Source of the DNA: UMGS1601 sp964617585
Lineage (GTDB): Bacteria > Bacillota > Clostridia > Oscillospirales > Ruminococcaceae
Length of the DNA: 64,000 nt
Direction of reading: 5' to 3'
Assembly: GCA_964617585.1 (NCBI GenBank)
Contig: CAZTXS010000001.1
Span: 94,151-158,150 of the forward strand
Part shown: positions 8,967-17,957 of the stretch, piece by piece
How positions within the stretch are numbered: position 1 is the stretch's first letter
How the letters are laid out: the number at the start of each line of letters is the position of its first letter
Notes under the pieces: generated by a model
Database searches by the model: none
Seen by the model: only the letters and a program-made list of their open reading frames with translations
What the model was told of the DNA's origin: nothing
Made by a program: the position numbers and the translations under genes

Positions 8967-8993
8967 TATAATGACGGGCAAGCCCTTATTGAA
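8967..8993 (-). repeat. Dispersed repeat copy B (mini form)
   Basis: 27-bp mini form (ATGACGGGCAAGCCCTTATT core) 7 bp from the ROK-gene stop codon. This is the only copy next to a terminator whose TATA end, not its TTCAATAAGG end, faces the hairpin. Confidence 0.85.
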
Positions 8994-8999
8994 TTTCAG

Positions 9000-10244
9000 C
9001 TATCTGACATTATCAATCGTGTCAAATCCTCCCCGCGTAAAGAAAAGCTCTCTTATTGCGATAGCGCAACCTGACAAAAATCCGTGATTTCTGTCAATAA
9101 TGCTCATGTCGATTTTTGAAGCTACGTTTTCACCGGCTATTTTTGCAACCTCACGCTTTATATAGTTAAATTCTTCTTTATTGACTCTGAGATTATGCAG
9201 AACTATTCTTTGTGGGTTGGTTGAATAATATAGGTTATTAAGTAAAACCGCTCCCAGCTTCGCCGCCCCGGAAACAATATCATAAACTGCCTTATCTCCC
9301 GATTTAGCCGCAGTTCTTATCGTTTCATATTTAACCTTGGAAAAATCGCCGCCGGTAAGCTTATATAAAACAGGCGTATTATGCTTTGAATAAACATCTG
9401 CAATCTTTTTCTTAACTCCGATGCGGCTTATTTCCTCTTTAGCCGAACCCTTCATTATTCCTCCGTCGCTTGAAGCATGAGGATTAATTATAATTTTATC
9501 GGCGAAGTCTGTTCTGTTATCATATGAAATAATCGGCTCGTTAAGATTTGTAACAACAAAATGCAAGCTGTCGCCGTATCTTAAAAAAGCGATATTATGT
9601 CTGTTTATGTCCTTGGTAGGCTGGAAGTCTATATTAGCCATCGCCATGCCCTTGACGGAATTATCAAAAATCAAAGGAACCTTAAATCTCTTATAAATAT
9701 CAACGGCTAATTTGGTGAAATTAGGCTCTCCACTTTCTAAAATCTCTACTCCTGCGTTTTCATACATACCGGGAAACACCCCGAAGCCTACGCCTAATAT
9801 TTCGCTCAGTTTAAGGCAGTTGTCGGTAAGAATAGAGCCAACGGATTCTATTATGAAATCTACTATTTCTTTATAGGTTATCCGACCTTTTATATCAAGA
9901 TTTCTTTTATCCAATACCGCTCCCGAAAGAGTCGATAAGCCAATGCTAAGTATATCCTCTTCAATAAGCACGCCCAAAACAAATTTATAGTTTTGGTTAA
10001 TATCAATTAATATTTTCTTTCTGCCTCTGGGAGTTTTCTCTGAAACATTCTGATATTCGCCCACTTCGTGAATGACGCCCTGAGAAATCATTTCATTAGT
10101 TATTATCGTAACTGCCGCCCTGGTAAGCTCAAGCATATTGGCAATATCAATTCTTGAAGTCGGACCCTGCTGTTTTAATATTTTAAGAACCTGCATACGG
10201 TTTTGTCTTTTCAAATCTAACTTGCTTATTCCATGCTGCTGCAT
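9000..10244 (-). CDS. ROK-family transcriptional regulator
   Basis: 414 aa. N-terminal winged helix-turn-helix at about 10-65 (RIDIANMLELTRAAVTIIT), then a ROK fold at about 88-400. The typical sugar-kinase zinc motif (C-G-C-x-G-C) is absent, and the DNxxxA segment reads DNSVKGMAMA. It probably senses a sugar or glycoside but lacks kinase activity. The adjacent Gfo/Idh enzyme is convergent, so the regulated gene is not certain. The upstream region has three TAACAAA direct repeats that could be operator half-sites. Confidence 0.82.
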   Translation of the reverse strand: MQQHGISKLDLKRQNRMQVLKILKQQGPTSRIDIANMLELTRAAVTIITNEMISQGVIHEVGEYQNVSEKTPRGRKKILIDINQNYKFVLGVLIEEDILSIGLSTLSGAVLDKRNLDIKGRITYKEIVDFIIESVGSILTDNCLKLSEILGVGFGVFPGMYENAGVEILESGEPNFTKLAVDIYKRFKVPLIFDNSVKGMAMANIDFQPTKDINRHNIAFLRYGDSLHFVVTNLNEPIISYDNRTDFADKIIINPHASSDGGIMKGSAKEEISRIGVKKKIADVYSKHNTPVLYKLTGGDFSKVKYETIRTAAKSGDKAVYDIVSGAAKLGAVLLNNLYYSTNPQRIVLHNLRVNKEEFNYIKREVAKIAGENVASKIDMSIIDRNHGFLSGCAIAIRELFFTRGGFDTIDNVR

Positions 10245-10308
10245 AACCTGCTCCTCTTCGATGTTACAGTATGTTTAAACGATTTGTTCTATTTTATCTT
10301 AAAATAAT

Positions 10309-10374
10309 TAACAAAATATTAAATTCTAATTTCCATATTAACAAATTTTTATTTTCCAAATAAAAACTAACAAA
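10309..10374. promoter_or_regulatory. Three phased TAACAAA direct repeats upstream of the ROK gene
   Basis: Identical heptamers TAACAAA at 10309-10315, 10339-10345 and 10368-10374, spaced 30 and 29 bp, i.e. about three helical turns each. TTTGTTA-type half-sites resemble operators of XylR/ROK repressors, so autoregulation is inferred. Confidence 0.45.
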
Positions 10375-10396
10375 CTGACACTGATAAAATTTAAAT

Positions 10397-11245
10397 TCAC
10401 TTTTTAATACTAAGTTCATTAGACTTTTCCTTAAATTCTCTGCCCTGTTTTAAAAGGGCGTGCAATTCTTCATCATTTTCCGATTCAAGAGCCGTTTTAT
10501 ATTCATTCAAATGCAGAATAATTTCATCAATTTCCTTTAACAGCGCCGACCTGTTCATCATAAACAGCGTAGTCCACATATCCTCATTCAGCTTAGCTAC
10601 CCGGGTCAAATCCTTAAAGCTGCCTGCAGAAAAGCCTGCCTGCATCAAAAGCGACGGACTTTTAACATAAGCGCTCGAAACAATATGGGCAAGCTGCGAG
10701 GTGAAAGCGATTACCTTATCATGCTCTTCCGGAGTTGAAATCACATTTTTCAAAAAGCCTATCTCCTTTGAAAGACATTTAAGCTTTTCAAAAGCGTCGG
10801 CGTCTGTGTTATCGGTTGGAGTAATTATAAAGCTCGCCTTATCAAAAAGATTGTCGAGAGAATACTCAAAGCCCGAAAACTCTCTTCCCGCCATCGGGTG
10901 ACAGCCTATAAAATGAACTCCCAAATCGTTAAGCTTTTTATCGACCGCTTTGATTATTTCCCCTTTAACTCCGCAGGTATCAATAACAATTCCGCCTTTT
11001 TTGAAATTTCCGGCGTTTTCGTTTATAAAATCAATAGTTGTGTCAGGATACAAACCCAGAATTACAACATCAAATTCAGTCATCTGTTCAGGCTTAAAGC
11101 TTCCGTCAATAGATTCCTGCTGAATTGCGTCGGCTATAGTCTGTCTGTTAATGTCATATGCGAAGCACAGGTGGTCTGTATTCTTTTTTATTGCCTTTGC
11201 AAGCGAACCTCCGATAAGTCCTAGACCGACAATTCCGATTTTCAT
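10397..11245 (-). CDS. tyrA: Prephenate dehydrogenase
   Basis: About 282 aa from ATG 11245 (GAAAGGAAG upstream). N-terminal NAD-binding motif GIVGLGLIGGSLA, ILGLYPDTT, and the GCHPMAGREFSG substrate motif; helical C-terminal dimerisation domain (SQLAHIVSSAYV, GSFKDLTRVA). It converts prephenate to 4-hydroxyphenylpyruvate in tyrosine synthesis. There is no ACT or chorismate mutase domain, and no aroA/aroF neighbours. It is last in the minus-strand run after pepV, 32 bp downstream. Confidence 0.9.
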   Translation of the reverse strand: MKIGIVGLGLIGGSLAKAIKKNTDHLCFAYDINRQTIADAIQQESIDGSFKPEQMTEFDVVILGLYPDTTIDFINENAGNFKKGGIVIDTCGVKGEIIKAVDKKLNDLGVHFIGCHPMAGREFSGFEYSLDNLFDKASFIITPTDNTDADAFEKLKCLSKEIGFLKNVISTPEEHDKVIAFTSQLAHIVSSAYVKSPSLLMQAGFSAGSFKDLTRVAKLNEDMWTTLFMMNRSALLKEIDEIILHLNEYKTALESENDEELHALLKQGREFKEKSNELSIKK

Positions 11246-11277
11246 GAGTTTTCTTCCTTTCAATTATTAAAGTCGAA

Positions 11278-12717
11278 TTATTCAGAGCACAATATATATA
11301 TTACGTCCGCATATATCTTAGCGATATTCATAAACGTACTTATGTTAATATGCTCGTCTGCTCCGTGCATATTATTGCTCTCTCCCGGAAGCTCCGCTCC
11401 GAAACCCACTCCCATTTTCGTATTATGAAGATAAGTCACTCCGCCTTCTGCAAGACATTCGCCTTTAAGTCCTGTTATATCAGTATAAGACTTCAGAAGA
11501 GTTCTTATAAAGTCGGAATCTGCTTCAACATAATGCGGTTCCATAGCGTCGTTGTCAACATATGTTATACCGAGTTTTCCTAACTGAGCGTCAAGCTTTG
11601 AGTAAATATCTTTAAGACAGGTACATACAGGAAAACGAATATCCATACCTCCCTTGTATTTTCCGTTACAAATATCAATAAGGCTGTAAACCTCGGTAAC
11701 CTTGCCTGAAACCTCGTCCTCGCAGAAAAGTCCCAAGGCTTCGCCGTGATATTCTTCGTAAGGAAAAAGCTTTGCAAGCTCGCAGACAAGGTCATATGCT
11801 CCTCCCTTGTCAAGAGGCAGAGAAGCTAAAAGCTTTAGAAGAGAAGTAATTGCGTTTACTCCAAGCTCGGGAAGCGAACCATGAGCAGACAAGCCCTTTG
11901 AGGTTATCTTAATCTTTCCGTCCTCTTCCTCTGCAATTAGTTCAGCGCCAATGTTAAGCTCGGAAATTTTTCTGTCTATCTCACTTTTTTCAATACCTTT
12001 TACATATGCATATGCTCTGTCGGGAACAGCGTTTATAACGGTTCCGCCCGAAACGCTTTCTATTATTTTACCTTCGACCTTGTTATCATAGTTGCCGACC
12101 ATAATAATATGCGAAACTCCCTTTTCAACATTCACAACCGGAAATGCAGAATCGGGCGTAAGCATTTTATCGGGAAGCCCGATTTTATTAGAATAATACT
12201 TCAAATCCTCCATACCTGTTTCTTCACTAGAACCAAGCATCATTCTGACCTTTTTATTCAGATTTACTCCTAAATCCTTCAGCGCCTTTATTGCATACAT
12301 TACTGCAACGGCAGGACCTTTATCATCGATAGTTCCTCTGCCGTAAAGCTTGCCTTCTTCTTCGTTTACAGTTAGTTTAAACGGTTCGTATGTCCAGCCC
12401 GAACCTTTCGGAACAACGTCTAAGTGAGCTATAATACCAAGCTCCGGCTTGTCGCTTAAACTTCCGCCGTAATCAAATGTAACCATATAGTTTTCATGAT
12501 TTTGCGAAATAAATCCGAAATCGTGCAGGATATTTTCAGCCGTTTCCAAAGCTTTTGCAGATCCCTTACCGAAGGGCTTGCTGCTTTGCAGGTCCGTCTG
12601 CCCGCTTACGCTTTCAATTTCAACAAGTCTCGCCAGGGTCTTGAACATTTCCTGCTTGCTCTGTTCAAGATATTCGGAAACCCTATCCCTGAACGCCTTC
12701 AATTCCTTATTACTCAT
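11278..12717 (-). CDS. pepV: Dipeptidase PepV (M20 metallopeptidase)
   Basis: About 479 aa from ATG 12717 (GAGGAG upstream). M20 signatures: AHLDVVPKGSGW (zinc His/Asp), GRGTIDDKGP (bridging Asp), SSEETGMEDL (general-base Glu) and a late ADEHINI histidine. Length and the large lid domain match PepV, a cytoplasmic dinuclear zinc dipeptidase. Its place after the opp genes and the Xaa-Pro peptidase indicates hydrolysis of imported peptides. Confidence 0.9.
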   Translation of the reverse strand: MSNKELKAFRDRVSEYLEQSKQEMFKTLARLVEIESVSGQTDLQSSKPFGKGSAKALETAENILHDFGFISQNHENYMVTFDYGGSLSDKPELGIIAHLDVVPKGSGWTYEPFKLTVNEEEGKLYGRGTIDDKGPAVAVMYAIKALKDLGVNLNKKVRMMLGSSEETGMEDLKYYSNKIGLPDKMLTPDSAFPVVNVEKGVSHIIMVGNYDNKVEGKIIESVSGGTVINAVPDRAYAYVKGIEKSEIDRKISELNIGAELIAEEEDGKIKITSKGLSAHGSLPELGVNAITSLLKLLASLPLDKGGAYDLVCELAKLFPYEEYHGEALGLFCEDEVSGKVTEVYSLIDICNGKYKGGMDIRFPVCTCLKDIYSKLDAQLGKLGITYVDNDAMEPHYVEADSDFIRTLLKSYTDITGLKGECLAEGGVTYLHNTKMGVGFGAELPGESNNMHGADEHINISTFMNIAKIYADVIYILCSE

Positions 12718-12787
12718 AAAAATTAATCTCCTCTTTATGCAAAACGAGAGCAAGAAACCACCTTGCCCTCCGTATATATTAAAAATA

Positions 12788-13804
12788 TCAGCCGATTATC
12801 TGAAGCTCTTTATCATAGTGATTCAGAATTTCGATTCCGTCCTTTGTCACTAAAACCAAGTCCTCTATCCGAACGCCCATATTGCCTTCAATATAAATGC
12901 CCGGTTCTATTGAAAAAATCATTCCCTCCTGAACGATATTCTCATTCACAGATGAAACATCGCCGTACTCGTGACATTCTATACCGATAGAATGTCCCAG
13001 ACGATGAGTAAATTTATCTCCATAGCCCGCTTTAGCGATTATATCCCTTGCGGTTTTGTCTATGTCGCAGAACCGAACTCCGGGCTTTATCATTTCCTCG
13101 GCGGCTTTCTGAGCCTTCAAAACCGTTTCGTAAACCTTTCTATGCTCGCCGCTGACGCTTTTGTAAAAGAAAGTCCTCGTCATATCCGAGCAATAACCGT
13201 CCTTTATGCATCCCATATCGATAAGAATACAGTCACCCTCCTTCAAAACGGAGTTTCCCGGTTCATAATGTCCGATTGCCGCACACTCTCCGAATCCTAC
13301 AAGGGGATCAAACGAATATTCATAAGCGCCCATAGAAGCGTATATTTCCTTAAGCTGCGAAGCCAGCTCGCGTTCGGTAATACCATCGCAGACACGGGTT
13401 TTAAGCTCCGCCATCGCTTCGTCGTTCACCCTTGAGGCTTCTCTCATGAGAACAATTTCCTCCTCGTCCTTGCAGGAACGCACATAATCCACGCAGGCGG
13501 AGGTGTTTTTATACCCTGATGCACATTCAAGCTCCATAAGCCTTAACAAAAACCTTGCGGGAAGATTTTTGTCAACCCCCAAAATTTGATTTTTGTTAAT
13601 ATGCTCCGCTGCAAGTTCGCAGGGGTCTTGCTCATCTGAAAACCAAACCTTTTCCGCTCCAAGCTCTTCGGGAACAGTGAAAAGCGAATTGATAAAAGCC
13701 TTGTTATCGCCGCTGTCTTTTATAAGCAAGCCCAAAAATCTTTCACCCGGACTTATCATTTTCCCTGTTAGATAGAAAATCGACGCAGGATCGCTTATAA
13801 GCAT
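12788..13804 (-). CDS. Xaa-Pro aminopeptidase/dipeptidase (M24)
   Basis: 338 aa from ATG 13804. A creatinase-like N-terminal domain is followed by the pita-bread domain. Metal ligands: DMGCIKDGYCSDMTR (two Asp), HRLGHSIG (His), FSIEPGIY (Glu) and VRIEDLVL (Glu). It removes residues ahead of proline from peptides. The family normally starts about 20 residues earlier; in frame upstream the sequence encodes TKAERLNKVIAKLKENGISQ, preceded by AAGGA and an ACG codon (13862-13864) where ATG would be expected. The real protein is probably about 358 aa. Confidence 0.88.
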   Translation of the reverse strand: MLISDPASIFYLTGKMISPGERFLGLLIKDSGDNKAFINSLFTVPEELGAEKVWFSDEQDPCELAAEHINKNQILGVDKNLPARFLLRLMELECASGYKNTSACVDYVRSCKDEEEIVLMREASRVNDEAMAELKTRVCDGITERELASQLKEIYASMGAYEYSFDPLVGFGECAAIGHYEPGNSVLKEGDCILIDMGCIKDGYCSDMTRTFFYKSVSGEHRKVYETVLKAQKAAEEMIKPGVRFCDIDKTARDIIAKAGYGDKFTHRLGHSIGIECHEYGDVSSVNENIVQEGMIFSIEPGIYIEGNMGVRIEDLVLVTKDGIEILNHYDKELQIIG

Positions 13805-13892
13805 TTGAGAAATTCCGTTTTCTTTGAGCTTTGCAATTACTTTGTTCAGTCTTTCGGCTTTCGTAAAAATCCTTCTTTCTTTTAAAAAGCTG

Positions 13893-14867
13893 TTATTTAC
13901 ACAAATCGCAGGCTACATAGTGTTCTCCGCCGACATCTCTCAGTGCGGGACACTCGTCTGAACAGCTTTCCTTAACGTTAAAACACCTTGAAGCGAATCT
14001 GCATCCTTCGGGCGGATTGATAGGAGTAGGAACATCCCCTTTGAGAATAATTCTCTTCTTTTTGTTAGCTATGTCAACCGAAGGAATCGCCGACAAAAGA
14101 GCTTGTGTATAAGGATTGAGAGGATTGCTGTAAAGCTCGTTCTTTTCAGCGACCTCCATAAGCTTACCTAAATACATTACTCCGACCCTGTCGCTTATAT
14201 GCTTTACAACGTTAAGACCGTGAGCAATAAACAGATATGTCAGTCCGAACTCATCCTTTAAGTCGTCAAGCAGATTCAAAACCTGAGCCTGAATAGACAC
14301 GTCCAAAGCCGAAACAGGTTCATCGCATACTATAAGCTTAGGATTAACCGCTAATGCCCTTGCAATTCCGACCCTCTGCCTTTGTCCGCCGGAAAACTCG
14401 TGCGGGTATCTGTTTCTCTGATGATTCGCAAGTCCGACGCAGTTAAGCAGATAGTTTACCCTTTTTTCAACCTCATTTTTCGGCAAAATCTTATTTATGA
14501 TAATAGGTTCGGCAATAATATCTCCAACCGTCATTTTCGGATTCAGCGAAGCGTAAGGATCCTGGAATATAAGCTGAATATCCTTACAGTATTTTCTTCT
14601 TTCTTTTTGTTTTAAAGACGTCAGATCAACTCCGTCGTAAATTATTTTACCGCTTGTAGGCGCATAGAGATTCACAAGCATTTTTCCGATAGTCGACTTT
14701 CCGCAGCCCGACTCGCCGACAAGTCCGAAAGCCTCGCCTTTATATATCTTAAATGAAACATCGTCTACGGCTTTTAAAATTGCTGTCGGAGTTCCGAAAA
14801 AGCTGGTGTTTACAGTGAAATATTTAGATAAGTTCTGTACCTCTAAAAGAACTTCTTTATTATCCAT
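13893..14867 (-). CDS. oppF: Oligopeptide ABC transporter ATP-binding protein OppF
   Basis: About 324 aa from ATG 14867, with GAGGAGG 9 nt upstream; TTG 14876 and ATG 14873 are alternatives. Walker A GESGCGKST, Q-loop QLIFQDPYASLNP, signature SGGQRQR, Walker B LIVCDEPVSALD. The C-terminal oligopeptide/dipeptide extension has four cysteines (GCRFASRCF, SCSDECPAL) that in related OppD/F proteins bind an Fe-S cluster. It overlaps oppD by 8 nt and pairs with it as the ATPase heterodimer. Confidence 0.93.
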   Translation of the reverse strand: MDNKEVLLEVQNLSKYFTVNTSFFGTPTAILKAVDDVSFKIYKGEAFGLVGESGCGKSTIGKMLVNLYAPTSGKIIYDGVDLTSLKQKERRKYCKDIQLIFQDPYASLNPKMTVGDIIAEPIIINKILPKNEVEKRVNYLLNCVGLANHQRNRYPHEFSGGQRQRVGIARALAVNPKLIVCDEPVSALDVSIQAQVLNLLDDLKDEFGLTYLFIAHGLNVVKHISDRVGVMYLGKLMEVAEKNELYSNPLNPYTQALLSAIPSVDIANKKKRIILKGDVPTPINPPEGCRFASRCFNVKESCSDECPALRDVGGEHYVACDLCK

Positions 14868-15840
14868 TAACATCAACCTCCTCTTTATCGCTGTGCAAGA
14901 AGCACCTTACCTTTCTTCCGTCAACGTCGACAAGAGCCGGCATATGCTCTTTGCATTTTTCCATACAATTATCGCACCGATCCGCAAAAGAACATCCCTT
15001 AGGAAGATTAGTAGCGTCAGGAACCATTCCCTTAATCATATAAAGCCTTTCCCTGTCCTCATCAAGCCTTGGAATAGACTCAATAAGTCCCTTGGTATAC
15101 GGGTGAAGAGGGTTTGTGAATATATCCTTGACATCAGCCTGTTCAACTATTCTTCCGCAGTACATAACCACCACTCTGTCGGCTGTTTCGGCGACAACGC
15201 CCAAATCGTGAGTTATAAGCAGAACAGCCATACCGATTTTATTTCTCAGCTTGTCTATAAGCTCTAAAATCTGAGCCTGAATGGTAACGTCAAGAGCCGT
15301 TGTAGGTTCATCAGCTATCAAAACCTCAGGATTGCAGGAAAGAGCCATAGCAATCATAACCCTCTGTCTCATTCCTCCGCTCATCTGATGAGGATAATCC
15401 TCCATTCTCTGCTCGGGAGAGGGGATTCCAACCAAATCAAGCATTTTAACGGCGGTTTTTCTTGCCTCCGCCTTTGACATATCCGTATGTGTCAGTATCG
15501 ACTCCATAATCTGATTGCCGATTTTATATACAGGATTTAAAGAAGTCATAGGCTCCTGAAAAATCATAGAGATTTTATCTCCCCTGATTTTGTTCATTTG
15601 TTTATTTGTCTTACCCGCAAGGTTCTCGCCGTGGAACATAATCCTGCCGCCCGTTATTTTTCCCGGATCCCGGATAAGCCCCATTACCGACAGCGATGTA
15701 ACGCTCTTACCTGAGCCTGACTCGCCGACTATAGCTAATATTTCACCTTTTTCAACACCGAAGCTGACATTGTTTACAGCCTTGACCGTACCTCTTTTTA
15801 CTTTAAATTCTGTTTTTAAATTCTCAACTTCCAATAACAT
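14860..15840 (-). CDS. oppD: Oligopeptide ABC transporter ATP-binding protein OppD
   Basis: 326 aa. Walker A GESGSGKSV, Q-loop MIFQEPMTSLNP, signature MSGGMRQRV, Walker B LIADEPTTALD, H-loop LITHDLG. The C-terminal oligopeptide domain has cysteines (GCSFADRCDNCMEKC). Couples ATP hydrolysis to peptide import through OppBC. Confidence 0.93.
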   Translation of the reverse strand: MLLEVENLKTEFKVKRGTVKAVNNVSFGVEKGEILAIVGESGSGKSVTSLSVMGLIRDPGKITGGRIMFHGENLAGKTNKQMNKIRGDKISMIFQEPMTSLNPVYKIGNQIMESILTHTDMSKAEARKTAVKMLDLVGIPSPEQRMEDYPHQMSGGMRQRVMIAMALSCNPEVLIADEPTTALDVTIQAQILELIDKLRNKIGMAVLLITHDLGVVAETADRVVVMYCGRIVEQADVKDIFTNPLHPYTKGLIESIPRLDEDRERLYMIKGMVPDATNLPKGCSFADRCDNCMEKCKEHMPALVDVDGRKVRCFLHSDKEEVDVNG

Positions 15841-15852
15841 CTTACTTCCTCC

Positions 15853-16758
15853 TTAAGTTCTTGACTTAGGATCAAGAGCGTCCCTCAATCCGTCGCCGAA
15901 CAGGTTAAATGCGAGTACCGCAAGCGTTATAGCAAGTCCCGGGAAAATCAGCATATAAGGATAAGGCAAAACATATCCTCTCGCTCTTCCCAGCATATCT
16001 CCCCACTCTGCCGTAGGCGGCGCAACGCCGAGTCCCAAAAATCCGAGAGCGGCAGTGTCCAGTATAGCGGTTGATATGCCAAGAGTAGCTCTTACAACAA
16101 TAGATGAAACTATATTAGGCAATATATGCTTAAAGATTATTCTGGTGTTGCTGTTTCCGATTACCTTCGCCGCAGCAACATAATCATTTTCCTTTGTCGA
16201 CAAGATAGAGCTTCGCACTATTCTTGCATATTCGGGAATCGACACGATTCCGATTGCGATAATCGCCTTGTCAAGTCCCTTGCCCAGAGCCGCCATAAGA
16301 GTAATGGCAAGCAAAATAGACGGAATGGAAAGCATAATATCCATAATTCTCATTATAACGGCGTCTGTTTTCCCTCCGAAATAACCTGCTATAGAGCCGA
16401 AAACAGTTCCGATAATAAGTGAAAACGCTACAGCCGCACAGCCTACGAAAAGAGAAATTCTCGTTCCGACAATAACTCTGCTGAATATATCGCGTCCAAG
16501 CTCGTCCGTACCGAACCAATGAGCGGAAGACGGCGGCTGACTTGCGTCAGGTAAAACATTTTCATAAGGGTCATACGGCGTAATATAGGGACCTATTATT
16601 GCAATTATCACTAAAAACAAAATGATAAACAGTCCGAACAAAGCCGCTTTATTTTTCTTTAGAGTATCCCACATAGCTTTAATCTGGGATTCAGGTTTTT
16701 CAATTACAACTGTTTCACCGGTAAAAGCGTCGGTTGTAATAACCTTTTTCCTAGCCAT
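15853..16758 (-). CDS. oppC: Oligopeptide ABC transporter permease OppC
   Basis: 301 aa with about six membrane segments. An N-terminal OppC-N helix (about 35-55) is followed by a periplasmic WFGTDELGRDIFSRV motif and the EAA loop EYARIVRSSILSTKENDYVAAA that docks the ATPases. Two bases separate it from oppB. Confidence 0.92.
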   Translation of the reverse strand: MARKKVITTDAFTGETVVIEKPESQIKAMWDTLKKNKAALFGLFIILFLVIIAIIGPYITPYDPYENVLPDASQPPSSAHWFGTDELGRDIFSRVIVGTRISLFVGCAAVAFSLIIGTVFGSIAGYFGGKTDAVIMRIMDIMLSIPSILLAITLMAALGKGLDKAIIAIGIVSIPEYARIVRSSILSTKENDYVAAAKVIGNSNTRIIFKHILPNIVSSIVVRATLGISTAILDTAALGFLGLGVAPPTAEWGDMLGRARGYVLPYPYMLIFPGLAITLAVLAFNLFGDGLRDALDPKSRT

Positions 16759-16760
16759 TA

Positions 16761-17777
16761 TTATGCCTCCTTCTTTCCGTATTTAATTCGTGGATCTAAG
16801 AACGCATAAATAATATCCACTATCAGGTTCATAAGCACAAACACTGTCGCTATTATAAGAACAACCGCCTGTATTACGGGAAAGTCGGATTTTTGTATAC
16901 ATTCAACAGTATATTTTCCTATTCCCGGCCAAGCGAAAACAGATTCGGTAAGAACAGCTCCTCCCAGAAGCGAACCGAACTGAAGACCTATTACAGTAAC
17001 AATCGGCATAAGAGCGTTTCTCAATCCATGCTTGATAATAACTCTTCTCTCGCTAAGACCTTTTGACCGGGCAGTTCTTATGTAATCCTGATTTAAAGCG
17101 TCAAGCATACTTGATCTTGTCATTCTGGAAATAATAGCAAGCGTATACAACGCAAGAGTTACTCCCGGAAGAATTATATGCCAAACTGCGTCTTTAAACG
17201 CTGCAAAATCGCCCCTTACAAGAGTATCTATGAGGTAAAACCCGGATCCGCCGTCAGGTCGAAGCATTGGGTCGATTCTTCCGCTGGCAGGAAGCCAGCC
17301 GAGAATCTTTGCAAAAAGAATAATAAACAATATACCAAGCCAAAATATTGGTATTGATACTCCGACAAGGGAAAGAACCATACTTATATTATCTACTATG
17401 GTGTTTTTCTTGACCGCCGCCACAACTCCTATTATTATACCGAATACTGTGGCAAGGATAATTGCAAATACCGCTATTTCAATAGTGGCAGGAAACCTCG
17501 TCATAATTTCCTTCATAACGGAAACCTTGGTATAATAAGATTCTCCGAAATCTCCCTGAACCGCTCCTTTAACGAAATCTATATACTGGACTACCACAGA
17601 ATCATTCAAGCCGTTTGACTCTCTCCATTCATCCATCTGTGCGTCAGTCGCGTGCTGACCGAGCACAACCGAAGCAGGATCAGGCGCACAAACTCGCAAT
17701 AAAAAGAACACGATTATTGATACGCCGATAAGAACGGGAATAAGCATCAGCAACCGCTTAATGATATACTTTACCAT
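16761..17777 (-). CDS. oppB: Oligopeptide ABC transporter permease OppB
   Basis: 338 aa with six membrane segments. Starts MVKYIIKRLLMLIPVLIG, the standard OppB/DppB N-terminus; EAA loop RMTRSSMLDALNQDYIRTAR; C-terminal VDIIYAFLDPRIKYG. Forms the channel with OppC. Confidence 0.92.
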   Translation of the reverse strand: MVKYIIKRLLMLIPVLIGVSIIVFFLLRVCAPDPASVVLGQHATDAQMDEWRESNGLNDSVVVQYIDFVKGAVQGDFGESYYTKVSVMKEIMTRFPATIEIAVFAIILATVFGIIIGVVAAVKKNTIVDNISMVLSLVGVSIPIFWLGILFIILFAKILGWLPASGRIDPMLRPDGGSGFYLIDTLVRGDFAAFKDAVWHIILPGVTLALYTLAIISRMTRSSMLDALNQDYIRTARSKGLSERRVIIKHGLRNALMPIVTVIGLQFGSLLGGAVLTESVFAWPGIGKYTVECIQKSDFPVIQAVVLIIATVFVLMNLIVDIIYAFLDPRIKYGKKEA

Positions 17778-17957
17778 TTATACAACCTCTTTCTTTTTCT
17801 CCAGAGTGAAAACTGTATCAGTTCTCTTTTCAATATATATTAACCTGATAATTTCAGCAATATATACTGAAAATAATACTGATAAAAACAACAATGGCAA
17901 ATACAGAGAATTTACATCGTTGTCCTCTCTGTATTTGCTAGTTGTTAAAAGTCTGTA

